64,000 nucleotides of DNA from Zingiber officinale (taxonomy: Eukaryota; Streptophyta; Magnoliopsida; Zingiberales; Zingiberaceae): assembly GCF_018446385.1 (NCBI RefSeq), contig NC_056003.1:22069198-22133197 (forward strand). Direction: 5' to 3'. Made by a program: the position numbers and the translations under genes. The number at the start of each line of letters is the position of its first letter. The first letter of the stretch is position 1. A model generated the notes under the pieces. The model was not told where the DNA came from. It did not search any database and saw nothing but the letters and a program-made list of their open reading frames with translations. This document shows, one piece after another, positions 26,149 through 37,270 of the stretch.

Positions 26149-27663
26149 ATGGCCCAACAAGAAGGATATAGCGTTGTTCGTCCCCCACTTTTTTCCGGAG
26201 AAGACTTCGGATATTGGAAGGGGCGAATGGAGATATATCTGAAGATCCAGTTCGACACCTGGATGATAGTCAAGACAGGACTGTAACTACCAACTGATAC
26301 AGACGGTAAACCTACATCCTGTGAGAACTGGGAGCCATCCTTTATAAAAAAGGTGGAAGTCGACGCCAAAGCTACCTGCACTATCCAGTGCGGTCTTACC
26401 AAGGAAGAGCTCAACAGAGTCGGTCCGTTCTCTTCCGCAAAGGAGCTGTGGGAGCAACTGATCGAACTTCACGAAGGCACATCGGAAACCAAGGTAAGTA
26501 AGCGTGATTTGTTACTTAATAAACTATACAATTTAAAAATGCAGGAAGGCGAGACGGCAAGTTCGTTACACGCTAGAATTCAAGATATTCTGAACTCCCT
26601 TCATGGAATCGGGCAGAAGGTAGAAAATAGGGACATTATAAGGTATGCTCTTAACTCGTTTCCTAGGAGTACATTGTGGGCATCGATGGTGGATGCCTAC
26701 AAAGTCTCCAAGGATTTGTCTTCTTTAAAATTAGATGAATTGTTTAGTGAATTTGAACTTCATGAACAAACTAATGTACAGCCATCCGAGAAGGGTATTG
26801 CTTTGGTTGCAGGTACGAGTCGAACACGGGAATCAAGAGTACGGCGAAAAATTGAATCAGAATTAGAAGACGAACCCGACTCAGAAGATTCAGAAGACGA
26901 ACTAACCAGCGAACTAGTGAATCTCGTGAAGAAGCTCTACAAGAAGAAGAAGGGCTTCAATAAGAAAGATCTGAAGAAAGCAGTTCAATCCAAGGAGGCC
27001 CAACCGAACTCAAAGGTAAAGTTTGAAGTCACTTGCTATGGATGCAACCAGAAGGGGCATATCAAAGCCAACTACCCCAATCAAAAGGAAGCCAAAAAGC
27101 AAAGAAGAAAGAAGGCCCTGAAGGCAACCTGGGATGAATCTTCTTCGGAGGACGACGACGACGAACTCGATCAGACGAGTCTACTCGCACTGATGGCCCG
27201 GGACCAAATCGTCGAGAGCGAGAGCGAGTCAGAGGCCGAGTCCGAACAAAGCCACGGATCTGCATCCGTTTCAGAAGGGCCAGACTCCACTGTAAGTATT
27301 CCAAGGCTCAATAATTTAGTTAATTACTTATTACGCAAGTTAGCTAAGTCAAACATTAGGATTAAATCACTTCTAAAGGAAGTAGCTGTCCTTAAAGAAG
27401 TAACTAACACTAATTCCTTACCTGATCAAGTTCAGACTAGAAATTCAACTCAAGTTCAAAAACTTGAGGAAGAAAATTCTAGTTTGAAAAATCAGGTAAA
27501 AGATTTAAAAAATACCTTAGAACGGTTCTCTCTGGGCTCCAAGAATTTGGACCTAATTCTTGGGACACAAAGAGCCGTCTACAATAGAACTGGGCTAGGA
27601 TATAAAAGTAAATATAGATCTTATTTATCCTTAATAAACAAACAAAGTAGTAAATCAATCTAA
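26149..27663 (+). pseudogene. Element H gag, one in-frame stop
   Basis: Copia gag of about 504 codons from ATG 26149 (MAQQEGYSVVRPPLFSGEDF). The only stop inside is TAA at 26284-26286, one base from CAA, the codon for the expected Gln, so a single C-to-T change would explain it. Blocks: GEDFGYWKGRMEIYL, ELNRVGPFSSAKELWEQLIE, LHEGTSETKVSKRDLL, IQDILNSLHGIGQKVE, a Lys-rich linker and the zinc knuckle CYGCNQKGHIKANYP, where the last Cys of CX2CX4HX4C is Tyr. KATWDESSSEDDDDELD and a coiled-coil tail follow, and a gag tail (LGQYWVPKDHIHYLD) continues to about 27765 after the stop. Probably non-functional, but the least damaged gag of the nest. Confidence 0.85.
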
Positions 27664-28044
27664 GCATGAGTCCCCAAGTCCAAATTGATCAATCAAGTTG
27701 GACTTGGCCAATACTGGGTTCCAAAGGATCATATACACTACCTCGATAGACCATATCGAGGCTATGATCCAGGGAGAGCTAAAAGAAAAACGATCTTAAA
27801 ATTTTAAAATTCAAAATCAATTCAAAAATTCAAAATTAAATTCAAAATTCAAAATTCAAAATCAATTCAGAAATTCTAAATTAACTTATAAATTATAAAA
27901 TTCAAAATTCAAAATCAAATTAAAAATTTGAAATTAAAAAATTCGAAATAAAATTACAAATTCGAATTTAAATTAAAATTAAATTTTGAAATTTCAATTA
28001 AAAAATTTGAAATTAAATTCAAAATTTAATTTAAGTCAAATAAA

Positions 28045-28560
28045 AAATTAGAAGGAGGATCCAGAATAGCTGGCACCCCTAACTTAATCTACCTGAAATG
28101 GGTAAACAAGAGTAGACTACCCGGCAGGGTAATTAAGGTTAGAAAAAATGGGTTAGGTTTAACTTGACCCTCGGTACTGGTGAAGTTTTTGGATGATAGT
28201 ACGTTAGGGAAGCTTGGGCATCGCATGTCTAGAAAGATATGGCTTCGACCTGGTGCATTTGGCCAAGTGGAACTGACCGAAGCTACCCTTAAATGGAACC
28301 TAACCAGTTAGACCAAGGTTTAGTATTAAGTTCAATGGGTAGGACTATTTGGAAAACCTCGAAGGCATGGTTACTTTAATGAGTTCCTTGTGACTCACCA
28401 TAGCCCAGAAGTTTATCTAAAGAATGCTTACTTGTTGAACCCAAAGTTAAACCTGAATCTAACACAAAGTTAAACCTTACCCTTAAATTAAACAATATTC
28501 ATCTCACAGTAATTATAGGATTCCCTGATTGACAATTTAAATCGGATGAGATGACTAAGA
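28045..28560 (+). repeat. Block shared by H and F (post-gag)
   Basis: GGATCCAGAATAGCTGGCAC...GGTGAGATGAC, with a TACCCGGCAGGGTAA-type motif and GAAGCTTGGGCATCGCATG. It is matched closely at 35500-36045 in element F. Its 3' end resembles the sequence just before protease in K (about 49730-49815). It is not translatable in one frame. Confidence 0.75.
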
Positions 28561-28599
28561 AATAAAACTATGACTTAAACTTAAATCAAGTTAATCAAA

Positions 28600-29545
28600 T
28601 TATCTTTATTTTAAAAAACTTAAATTTCAAAATTATTTTAAAAACTTAAATTTCAAAATTATTTTAAAAACTTAAATTTCAAAATTGTTTTAAAAACTTA
28701 AATTTCAAAATTATTTTAAAAAACTTAAATTTCAAAATTATTTTAAAAACTTAAATTTCAAAATTGTTTTAAAAACTTAAATTTCAAAATTGTTTTAAAA
28801 ACTTAAATTTCAAAATTATTTTAAAAACTTAAATTTCAAAATTATTTTAAAAACTTAAATTTCAAAATTGTTTTAAAAACTTAAATTTCAAAATTATTTT
28901 AAAAACTTAAATTTAAAAATTATTTTAAAAAATTAAATTTAAAAATTATTTTAAAAACTTAAATTTCAAAATTATTTTAAAAACTTAAATTTCAAAATTA
29001 TTTTAAATTTTAAAAACTTAAATTTCAAAATTGTTTTAAAAACTTAAATTTCAAAATTGTTTTAAAAAATTAAATTTCAAAATTATTTTTAAAAACTTAA
29101 ATTTCAAAATTGTTTCAAAAACTTAAATTTCAAAATTAATTTAAAAACTTAAATTTCAAAATTATTTTAAAAAACTTAAATTTCAAAATTGTTTTAAAAA
29201 ATTAAATTTCAAAATTATTTTAAAAACTTAAATTTCAAAATTATTTTAAAAACTTAAATTTCAAAATTATTTTAAAAAATTAAATTTCAAAATTATTTTA
29301 AATTTTGAAAACTTAAATTTTAAAAACTTAAATTTTAAAATTGTTTTAAAAACTTAAATTTCAAAATTATTTTTAAAAACTTAAATTTCAAAATTGTTTC
29401 AAAGACTTAAATTTCAAAATTGTTTTAAAAACTTAAATTTCAAAATTATTTTAAAAAACTTAAATTTCAAAATTGTTTTAAAAACTTAAATTTCAAAATT
29501 GTTTTAAAAACTTAAATTTCAAAATTATTTTAAAACTAATTTTAA
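28600..29545 (+). repeat. 26 bp A/T minisatellite in element H
   Basis: About 36 units of roughly AAAATTATTTTAAAAACTTA + AATTTC (26 bp), with A/G and T/C variants (AAAATTGTTTT). It lies exactly where pol would follow gag. No ORF. Confidence 0.95.
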
Positions 29546-29689
29546 TCTCAAAAATTAATTAACTTTAAAACTATTTTTTTTTTAAAAAAAAAATTATCTT
29601 TGATTTAACTAATTTTTAAAATTATCCTTGTCAAAATAAACCTAAATCAGGTAAAACATATGTTGATTAATTCAATTAAAAAAAAAATT

Positions 29690-29960
29690 TGGACACATAG
29701 CACAAGAAGGCGCCTCCATCAAAGAGGAGGCGCCCTCAAGCAGCGGCGGGAAACTTCCCGCCGCCCACTTAAGGCGCCTTAAGGAGCCCTTAAGGCGTCT
29801 CCAAAGGCGCCTTAAAGAGACCTCAAGGCACCTTAAACCTTTCTTTTTGTCACGAACAGAACGTTTTTCGTTTCTGGTCGTGTTCTGCCGAAGCCGACTC
29901 CTTGCGATTCTTCCCAACCAAGGCGCCTTCTACCTGAATCCTGTTCTTTCACTCCTAGCT
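29690..29960 (+). promoter_or_regulatory. GGCGCC-rich segment upstream of the env-like ORF of H
   Basis: Contains AAGGCGCC(T/C) dyads (29708, 29770-29815, 29920) like those in the H LTR at 24590-24790, followed by CT-rich sequence. It may serve as an internal promoter or leader for the downstream ORF. Inferred from motif sharing only; no TATA box is clear. Confidence 0.4.
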
Positions 29961-31275
29961 ATGCCTCCTAGGTATAACCTAAACCCTTTTCAATCATTTA
30001 TTTCCTACATTCTTTGCTAGTTTGCAATTTTTCTTGTATAATGTCATCAATAGGAAGCGTCGTATTGTGGATACCACACCAGCTAGGGCCCCTTCCACGG
30101 ACCCGAGATTCCCCTCGGAACAACATAGGATAGATTTCTCTAGGTTTACCTTTGAGTCAATTAAACCTAGATATATTGGTCGAGAATTTTTGTCCCAACA
30201 CTGTCAACCCACTATCGAGATGATAAACCACTATCATCTTGATAAACTGGTTGACTGTACCACTACAGTCAACCAAGATCTGTGTGCCCAGTTCTATCAC
30301 AACCTTGAAAAGGTTGATGATAGAACCTATTCCACCAGAGTTGGTGGTACTGATCTTCAGTTTACACCCTCCCTACTTTGCACCAGCCTAGAGCTTAGGG
30401 AGTCAGAGTGTACATTTTTATGTTATCTGAGTAGGAACCTACCCTTTGGTGATCCCTATTCCCACATTACTCTAGATGATATTTACATGCATTTCTTTGG
30501 GGAAGAGAGACCCTTGGGCCTGATCGAGTTCAGATCCACTCTTCTTCGAGTTCAGGATTATGCTATATACAGAGTCCTGACAGCTTGTATACTACCCTTA
30601 TCATCTCGAGACGTCTCGAAGATGCGACCGTCCCACTCGTTCTTTTTGTACGCCCTCACCCAACGCCTAGATATAGACATAGCCCTCGATATGTTTCATA
30701 ACATCATCCTTGCATCTAGTACAGTTACATTTGGAGTAGTTCATATGCCTTATTGTCATATTCTGACCCAGATATTTTCCAGCTCTGGAATAGACATCAC
30801 TAGAGGGGTACTCATCCCACTTACCATTTACGATGAGGTAGGTCAACGTAGCCTTAGATTAGCAGGGGCAGAGGTCACTGCCGAGGGGATTCTGGCCTGG
30901 AAGGGTCGACCACCACCAGTTGCTGCCCCTGGTGCTCCAGAGGCCGAGGATGCACCAGATGCGGATGAGGAGTGGCCCGATTTCCTGGCAGAGGACTTTT
31001 TCACAGATCCTTCCACCTCTGCCGGACCCTCCACTTCAGCCGAGCCTTCATCTTCAGCACCACTCTCTGTCGAGGGCAGACTCACTCGCCTCGAGGTCCA
31101 GACCACTCAGACGCGACGAGCTGTGTTAGATAGTCATCGCTTTCTTCGATCTATGCGATCTGAGATGGTTGCTGGTTTCGCATCTCTCCGAGGCGAGCTT
31201 CGGCGTCAGGGACAGCCTCAGCCACCACCCGAGCAGCCTCTATCCGATCCTCCAGCTGACGATCCACCGGCTTGA
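29961..31275 (+). CDS. Env-like / plant-transposon-domain ORF of element H, apparently spliced
   Basis: An intact ORF with no homology to pol. Unspliced, it opens only at a TTG (30022). A spliced model fits: ATG 29961, exon 1 29961-29971, intron 29972-30053 (GTATAA...CAATAG, 82 bp) and exon 2 30054-31275, giving 410 residues starting MPPRKRRIVDTTPARAPS. The central part (FESIKPRYIGREFL, TPSLLCTSLELRESECTF, ITLDDIYMHFFGEERPLG, SHSFFLYALTQRLDIDIALD) resembles the 'putative plant transposon protein' domain found in some plant retroelements, by memory. The C-terminus is acidic and Ser/Pro-rich (FFTDPSTSAGPSTSAEPSSS) with a predicted helix and a Pro-rich tail. No signal peptide or membrane segment is visible, so an envelope role is not supported. 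Element boundaries show it belongs to H. Function unknown. Confidence 0.7.
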
Positions 31276-31281
31276 TTCTGT

Positions 31282-32770
31282 TGTTGGTGCAATATTCCTC
31301 AGGTCAAGGTTGACCTGGTTGACCAAGCTTGAGTCTTGATTTGGATTTCGATGTTTGACAATGCAAGGTTGATTGAAGAAGAGTCAAGTAGGTCAAGGAT
31401 GACCGGATACTTGACTGGGAAGTCCTAACTGGGATGTTAGGCAAGAGGAAAATCCTGGTGAGTGAAGCCAGGTGAAAGACCTAGTGAGTGAAGCTAGGCA
31501 ATTGGGAAGTCCTAGTGAGTGAAGCCAGGTGAAAGACCTAGTGAGTGAAGCTAGGCAATTGGGAAAGTCTTGGTGAGTGAAGTCAGGCAAGAGAAATCCA
31601 GATGGGTCAAGGTTGACCAGACATCTGGTGAGAGTCCAAGTAGGTCAAAGGGATTGACCGGATACTTGGCACGAGGAAGAAAAGTCCAAGTAGGTCTTAG
31701 GGAGTGACCGGATACTTGGTAAGAAGAGAAAAGTCCAAGTGGGTCAAAGGGATTGACCAGACACTTGGTGAGAGAGTCCTAGCTGGTCAAGGGTGACCGG
31801 ATGCTAGGTCTTATGTACCAACAAGTCATGGTTGACTAGATATTGGTTTAGGGGGCTTTGGGCTTGGTTTTGGGCAAAAACCAAGATCTGGATTGATCCG
31901 TGGATTGATCCAGCAGGTTTGGATTGATCCGTGGATTGATCCAGCAGGTTTGGATTGATCCGTGGATCGATCCAGCAGGTTTGGATCGATCAGTGGATCG
32001 ATCCAGAAGATTTGGATCGATCCACCGATCGATCCGGTGAGTCCCCGCGAACAGAACCCCTCTGGATCGATCGGTGGATCGATCCAGAGGTCCCAATCGA
32101 TCAGTGGATCGATTGGGACGCTGCTGCTTCGCGCGATAAGCGCTGGATCGATCCGTGGATCGATCCAGAAGTTTTTCCAGAGCACAGAGGCGCTCTGGAT
32201 CGATCCGTGGATCGATCCAAAGCCTCCCCGATCGATTGGGAGCATTCCAATCGATCGGGATTTGACCGTTAGCGTCGATTTAAGCCGCAGGCGTTCATTT
32301 CCTTCGGCAGAACTTCACCGATTCATTCCAGATTCATCACAGCTCCTCCCCAGCACTCTCTAAGCTCCTCACCGCCAGTTCTTGAAGGTTCTTGGAGGTT
32401 CATCCAAGTCAAGAGGCGAGTTGCAACGAGAAGAAGAAGAAGCTAGGGTTTTTACTGCATCTCTTGTAAGCTTTTGCTTATTCTTTACTACCCTTTCTTC
32501 TACTTGTATTGAGAGTCTTGTAGGGCTTCTCCGCCTTCGGTAGTTACCGAAAAGGAGTGTTTATTAGTGGAGGTGTGTGTGTGTGCGTGGATCCTTGGAC
32601 TAGTCACCTCTTATGAGGTGGATACCAAGTAAAATCCTATTGTTAGCATTGTTGTAGTTTGTTTCTTTGTATTCCGCTGCGCATCACTTTGAAGAAACAA
32701 GCAACGAAGCACGACGAGCACACGCGAAGCTATTCACCCCCCCCCCTCTAGCTACTTTTCGGTCCTAACA
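31282..32770 (+). mobile_element. Solo LTR L1, in H
   Basis: 1489 bp, TGTTGGTGCAATATTCC...CGGTCCTAACA, with perfect TSD TCTGT (31277-31281 and 32771-32775). Contains hairpin units (31400-31810), dense GGATCGATCC dyads (31885-32225) and a CCCCCCCCTCTAG tract near the end. Same family as L2. No internal region. Confidence 0.95.
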
Positions 32771-32917
32771 TCTGTTTCTTAGATATTCGGGCCATGTCAT
32801 TCACTTCTTGGATCTGCCTATCTTACTCATCTTTTTGACTTGTATCCTGGATCTTTTAGACTGTTTGGACATGTTATTGAGTACTTATGTGTTTTGTTTG
32901 AGAGTAGGTGTCTCATG
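32771..32917 (+). other. Element H sequence between L1 and F
   Basis: H's sequence after the L1 duplication; T-rich, no genes. Ends TCTCATG, the left flank of F. Confidence 0.6.
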
Positions 32918-34060
32918 TGTTGGTGCGGGTAGCACTAACGGTCTAACCCAGGTTTTGATAAATGACAAATAGGTTAAGTTAGTTGTGTTGTTGTCTGACA
33001 CTTTGATCAAGTGTGCAGGAAAAGTCCAGCTAGGTCGACGGGCTGACCGGATAGCTGGCGAGAAGTCCAAGCGGGTCGACGGGCTGACCAGACGCTTGGC
33101 GAGAAGTCCAAGCGGGTCGACGGGCTGACCGGACGCTTGGCGAGAAGTCCAAGCGGGTCGACGGGCTGACCGGACGCTTGGCAAGAAGTCCAGCTAGGTC
33201 GACGGGCTGACCGGATAGCTGGCGAGAAGTCCAAGCGAGTCGACGGGCTGACCGGACGCTTGGCGAGAAGTCCAGACGGGTCGACGGGCTGACCGGACGT
33301 CTGACAGGTAAGTAAGGTAAGTCACTGGAGGGGAGTGACTGCGAGGACGTGTTCCCGGGAAGGGAACATTAGGCGTCGATCCGGCTTAGATCCATTTCGG
33401 ATATCTAAGTCGAGATCATGACTAGATTCCGGTCTCGGAAAGACGGAATCTAAGTCATACTTTGCTTATCTATAAAACTGTGCTAACAATCTTTGCTGCA
33501 GGGTACATTTGCCTCGGACTAACCTTTTCTTGCAGGAGAACCTGGAAGGGATCCGGGCGCCCGGAGGCAAGTTTTATCCCCAGGACGACGTTGACACTTG
33601 GAGCATGCTGGTTGGGAGTGTTATGTCACATTCCAGGCGCCCGGAAGGGATCCAGGCGCCCGGAGCAGCATATAAAAGAAGTCCCAGGCAGGAGCTTCAA
33701 TATATCAGTCTTCTGAGAACTCTGAGTCCAATCACTCTGCTGCTCTGCGCTCCAACGACGTTCACAAAGCTCCGACGACTCACTCCGGTTTATTTTAATT
33801 CATTATTTGTCGGTATAGCTTTGTTTTTCTTTCATTAGCAATATTTGTAAGTAAATTGTAATTATCCGAATTGCTAGTGAATTGCCCAACGAAAGTACTC
33901 AAGGAGTACGGGCCTTCGAGTAGGAGTCGTCACAGGCTCCGAACGAAGTAAAAATCAACAGTGTTCATCTCTTTACTTCTTTACTTTTCCGCTGCGTTTT
34001 AACTCGAGATTTTCGAATCGATATTCACCCCCCCCCTCTATCGAATTCAACGGTCTTACA
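32918..34060 (+). mobile_element. Element F, 5' LTR
   Basis: 1143 bp, TGTTGGTGCGGGTAGC...AACGGTCTTACA. Holds seven hairpin units (33020-33305), a GGCGCCCGGA block (33555-33665), a TATA-like CATATAAAAG at 33669 and a C-rich tract near the end. The left flank is TCATG (32913-32917); TGATG follows the adjacent TRIM at 41097, a possible TSD with one mismatch. Confidence 0.9.
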
Positions 34061-34062
34061 AG

Positions 34063-34074
34063 TGGTATCAGAGC
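34063..34074 (+). other. Primer-binding site of element F
   Basis: TGGTATCAGAGC, two bases after the 5' LTR end. Confidence 0.85.
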
Positions 34075-34372
34075 AGGTACCGCTCTGATTTGGTGCAACC
34101 ACCAATCAGACAAAGAGGGGGTCTTTTTAAAGAAAAATTATATATCGTTCGTTTTCAAAACTGTTTTTGAAAAATACATCGTCATCTTTTCACTATTATT
34201 TAGTATCGACAAAATATTACATTTTCAAAAATTTGAGATAATATTTTTTATTAATATTTTAATAATATTTTATTATTTAAAAAAAAAATTAGTGAAATAT
34301 TATTTTTTCCAGCACTGCTAATCCAAGACCAAGTCTTGGGATTTTGTCTTTGTTTCATTGTGTGCAAGAACA

Positions 34373-35149
34373 ATGTCTTTTCAAGAAGGATGGAACCCCA
34401 ATGAACCACCACCGTACGATGAAGATTTCAACTACTGGAGGCGAAGAATGGAATGCTTCTTAGGAAGCGTAGATATCGATTATATGCTAATATTGAAAAA
34501 ACCTTCTCAGAACTCGGAACTGAATAAAAACGTAAGTAAAATTATTTGTAATATTTTACCTAACAATATCATATGCAGACTAGAAAAATACAAGAATGCA
34601 TATGAGCTGTGGACCCAGTTGATCAAGTTTCACGGGACGCCAATGGAGCTAGAAGATCAAGTTAAAGTCGAATCCGGACTCGAGTCAGATCCAACGGAGA
34701 AGCCTGCTGAATTAGGGGTTGCGCTCAAGGTTAGTAATATTTACCAAAACACCCTTGCTAGTAGTAGTTTAAAATATGTTCATGTTAATTTGGATATATC
34801 TGAAAGTATATGTGAAAATAGTGTACATGACAATACTTGCGAAAATACCCCTAGGATATTTTCTGATAAAATAAATATAATTAATTTAGAAAATACAGAA
34901 AATCTGAAAATAATTAATAACTCTAAAAATTCGAATTTAAACCTAAACAAATTTGAAAATTCAAACAAAAAGGATGACAAGGTCAATATCAATCTAGACA
35001 CAATTAATAAATTGTTTAATAATCTAAACAATATCAATCTAGAAAATTCTATCCAAACCCAAGATAATTTAATTAACAAAAAATTAAATTTTAATGATAA
35101 GACTTACTTAATAAATTCCACTAATTATATCAACTTAAAAGGTAAATAA
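34373..35149 (+). CDS. Element F gag, short and N-rich
   Basis: 258 codons plus stop from ATG 34373 (MSFQEGWNPNEPPPYDEDFN); the frame opens earlier only from a GTG. The N-terminus is gag-like: EDFNYWRRRMECFLGS, CNILPNNIICRLEKYKNAYE and LWTQLIKFHGTP. The zinc knuckle is absent and residues 140-258 are Asn/Leu/Lys low-complexity sequence. The C-terminal part seems replaced or expanded by A/T-rich sequence; a related frame continues to 35416 with a stop between. Whether it encodes a working protein is doubtful. Confidence 0.65.
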   Translation: MSFQEGWNPNEPPPYDEDFNYWRRRMECFLGSVDIDYMLILKKPSQNSELNKNVSKIICNILPNNIICRLEKYKNAYELWTQLIKFHGTPMELEDQVKVESGLESDPTEKPAELGVALKVSNIYQNTLASSSLKYVHVNLDISESICENSVHDNTCENTPRIFSDKINIINLENTENLKIINNSKNSNLNLNKFENSNKKDDKVNINLDTINKLFNNLNNINLENSIQTQDNLINKKLNFNDKTYLINSTNYINLKGK

Positions 35150-35499
35150 AATATAAGGATAAAATCAAACACTTTGATAAAATCAAAACGGAAGTTAACA
35201 AACTTAAAATTAAATGTTAAAGATAACATATTAAACAAAAATAATCTAGAAAATTCAAAATTAACAATTAATAAAAAGTTAAAAGATAAACCCTTAAAGA
35301 AATATAATTCAAACAATTTAATTAACTCAAAATTAAATAAAAACCTAAACTTTAAAAATAAGCTATTAAAGAAAGATAATTTGACCAATTTAATTAATTC
35401 AAAATTAAAAACTTAAATTTAAATTACAAATTAAACATTAAAACTTAACTAAAACTAACTCTAATTATACAAGAAATCTTAAAAATAAAAATCAACAAT

Positions 35500-36045
35500 T
35501 TAGGGGGAGGCTCCAGAATAGCTGGCACCTCCAAAAATAATTTACCCGACAGGGTAACCGAAACAAACTTACCCGGTAGGGTACCCAAAAACCAACCTAC
35601 CTGGCAGGGTAGTTAGGAATAGAATAAACAGGGACAGAAGTTTAACTTGACAAGTGGTACTGGTGAAGTTTTGGATGATAGTACGTTGGGGAAGCTTGGG
35701 CATCGCATGACTAGAAAGATATGGCTTCGATCTGGTGCATTTGGCCAAGTGGAACTGACCGAAGCTACCCTTAAACAGAACCTAACTAGTTAGACCAAGG
35801 TTTAGTACTAAGCTCCATGGATAGGACTATTCGGAAAACCTTGAAAGGTTGGTTACTTCTAATGACGTCCAAGTGACTCGCCAAGCTTAGAAGTTTATCC
35901 GAAGAATGCCTATTTGTTGAGACCAAAGCTAAACCTGAATCTAACACAAGTTAAATCAAACTCTATAATTAAATCTAATTCATCTCACAAAATCGTAGGA
36001 TTCCCTGATTGAAAATATAGATCAGGTGAGATGACTAAGGACCTA
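35500..36045 (+). repeat. Block shared by F and H (post-gag)
   Basis: Matches 28045-28560 in element H (AGAATAGCTGGCACC, a TACCCGGTAGGGTA-type motif, GAAGCTTGGGCATCGCATGA). Shared despite different LTR families, so it is an inherited internal block or a captured one. Confidence 0.75.
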
Positions 36046-36119
36046 AAAGAAATTAATTAAATTAATTAAATTAAATTAAATTAAAATTAAATCAATTAAA
36101 TTAAAATAACAATTTCTTT

Positions 36120-37270
36120 AATTTAAAATTTTACTTTAAAAATTAAATTTAATTTTCTTTTACTTACAAATTTATTTTAAAAAATTAAACTTAAATTATC
36201 TTAATTATTTTAATAATTATTTTAACTTAATTAATTATTTTAAAAACTTTTAAAACTTATTTTAAAAATTCTTTTAAAAATTCTTTTAACTTTTAAAACT
36301 TATTTTAAAAATTATTTTAAAAATTCTTTTAAAAACTTTTAAAATTTATTTAAAAAAAAAAATTTATTTTAAAACTTTTAAAACTTATTTTTAAAATTAT
36401 TTTAAAAACTTTTTAAAAAAAAAAAACTTTTAAAAATTATTTAAAAAAATTCTTTTAAAAAACTTTTAAAACTTATTTTAAAAATTATTTTAAAAAATTC
36501 TTTTAAAAAAAAAACTTTTAAAACTTATTTTAAAAATTCTTTTAACTTTTAAAACTTATTTTAAAAATTCTTTTAAAAACTTTTAAAACTTATTTAAAAA
36601 AAAAAAATTTATTTTAAAACTTTTAAAACTTATTTTTAAAATTATTTTAAAAACTTTAAAAAAAAAAAAACTTTTAAAAATTATTTTAAAAAATTCTTTT
36701 AAAAAACTTTTAAAACTTATTTTAAAAATTATTTTAAAAAATTCTTTTAAAAAAAAAAACATTTAAAACTTATTTTAAAAAATTCTTTTAAAAATTCTTT
36801 TAAAACTTATTTTAAAAATTATTTTAAAAATTATTTTAAAAATTCTTTTAAAAAACATTTAAAACTTATTTTAAAAAATTCTTTTAAAAATTCTTTTAAA
36901 ACTTATTTTAAAAATTCTTTTAAAAACTTTTAAAACTTATTTTAATAATTATTTTAAAAAATTCTTTTAAAACTTTTAAAACTTATTTTAAAAATTATCT
37001 TAAAAATTCTTTTAAAAACTTTTAAAACTTATTTTAAAAAATTATTTTAAAAATTCTTTTAAAAATTCTTTTAAAAACTTTTAAAACTTATTTTAATAAT
37101 TATTTTAAAAAATTCTTTTAAAACTTTTAAAACTTATTTTAAAAATTATCTTAAAAATTCTTTTAAAAACTTTTAAAACTTATTTTAAAAAATTCTTTTA
37201 AAAATTCTTTTAACTTTTAAAACTTATTTTAAAAATTATTTTAAATTTTTTTAAAAACTTTTAAAACTTA
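36120..37270 (+). repeat. A/T-rich variable tandem repeat in element F
   Basis: Irregular units built from TTTTAAAACTTATTTTAAAA and ATTCTTTTAAAAA motifs, about 1.15 kb. It follows the shared post-gag block, as the 26 bp array does in H. No ORF. Confidence 0.9.

Noticed and set aside
30022-30053. TTG-initiated start of the env-like ORF
   Set aside because: A TTG start is improbable in a plant nuclear gene. The spliced ATG model at 29961 fits better.
31826-32363. ORFs with repeated SIHGSIQ or DRSTDRS peptides in L1 (and 58390-58846 in L2)
   Set aside because: Produced by translation of the GGATCGATCC palindrome array in several frames on both strands. No gene; the repeat is DNA-level structure.
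33007-33234. Peptide repeats such as SARRPSWTS in E and F LTRs
   Set aside because: Minus-strand translation of the 41 bp hairpin units, not a protein.
33020-33305. CRISPR array
   Set aside because: Repeats of about 41 bp with variable parts look superficially array-like, but they are contiguous, lie inside LTRs of a plant retroelement and have no cas genes.
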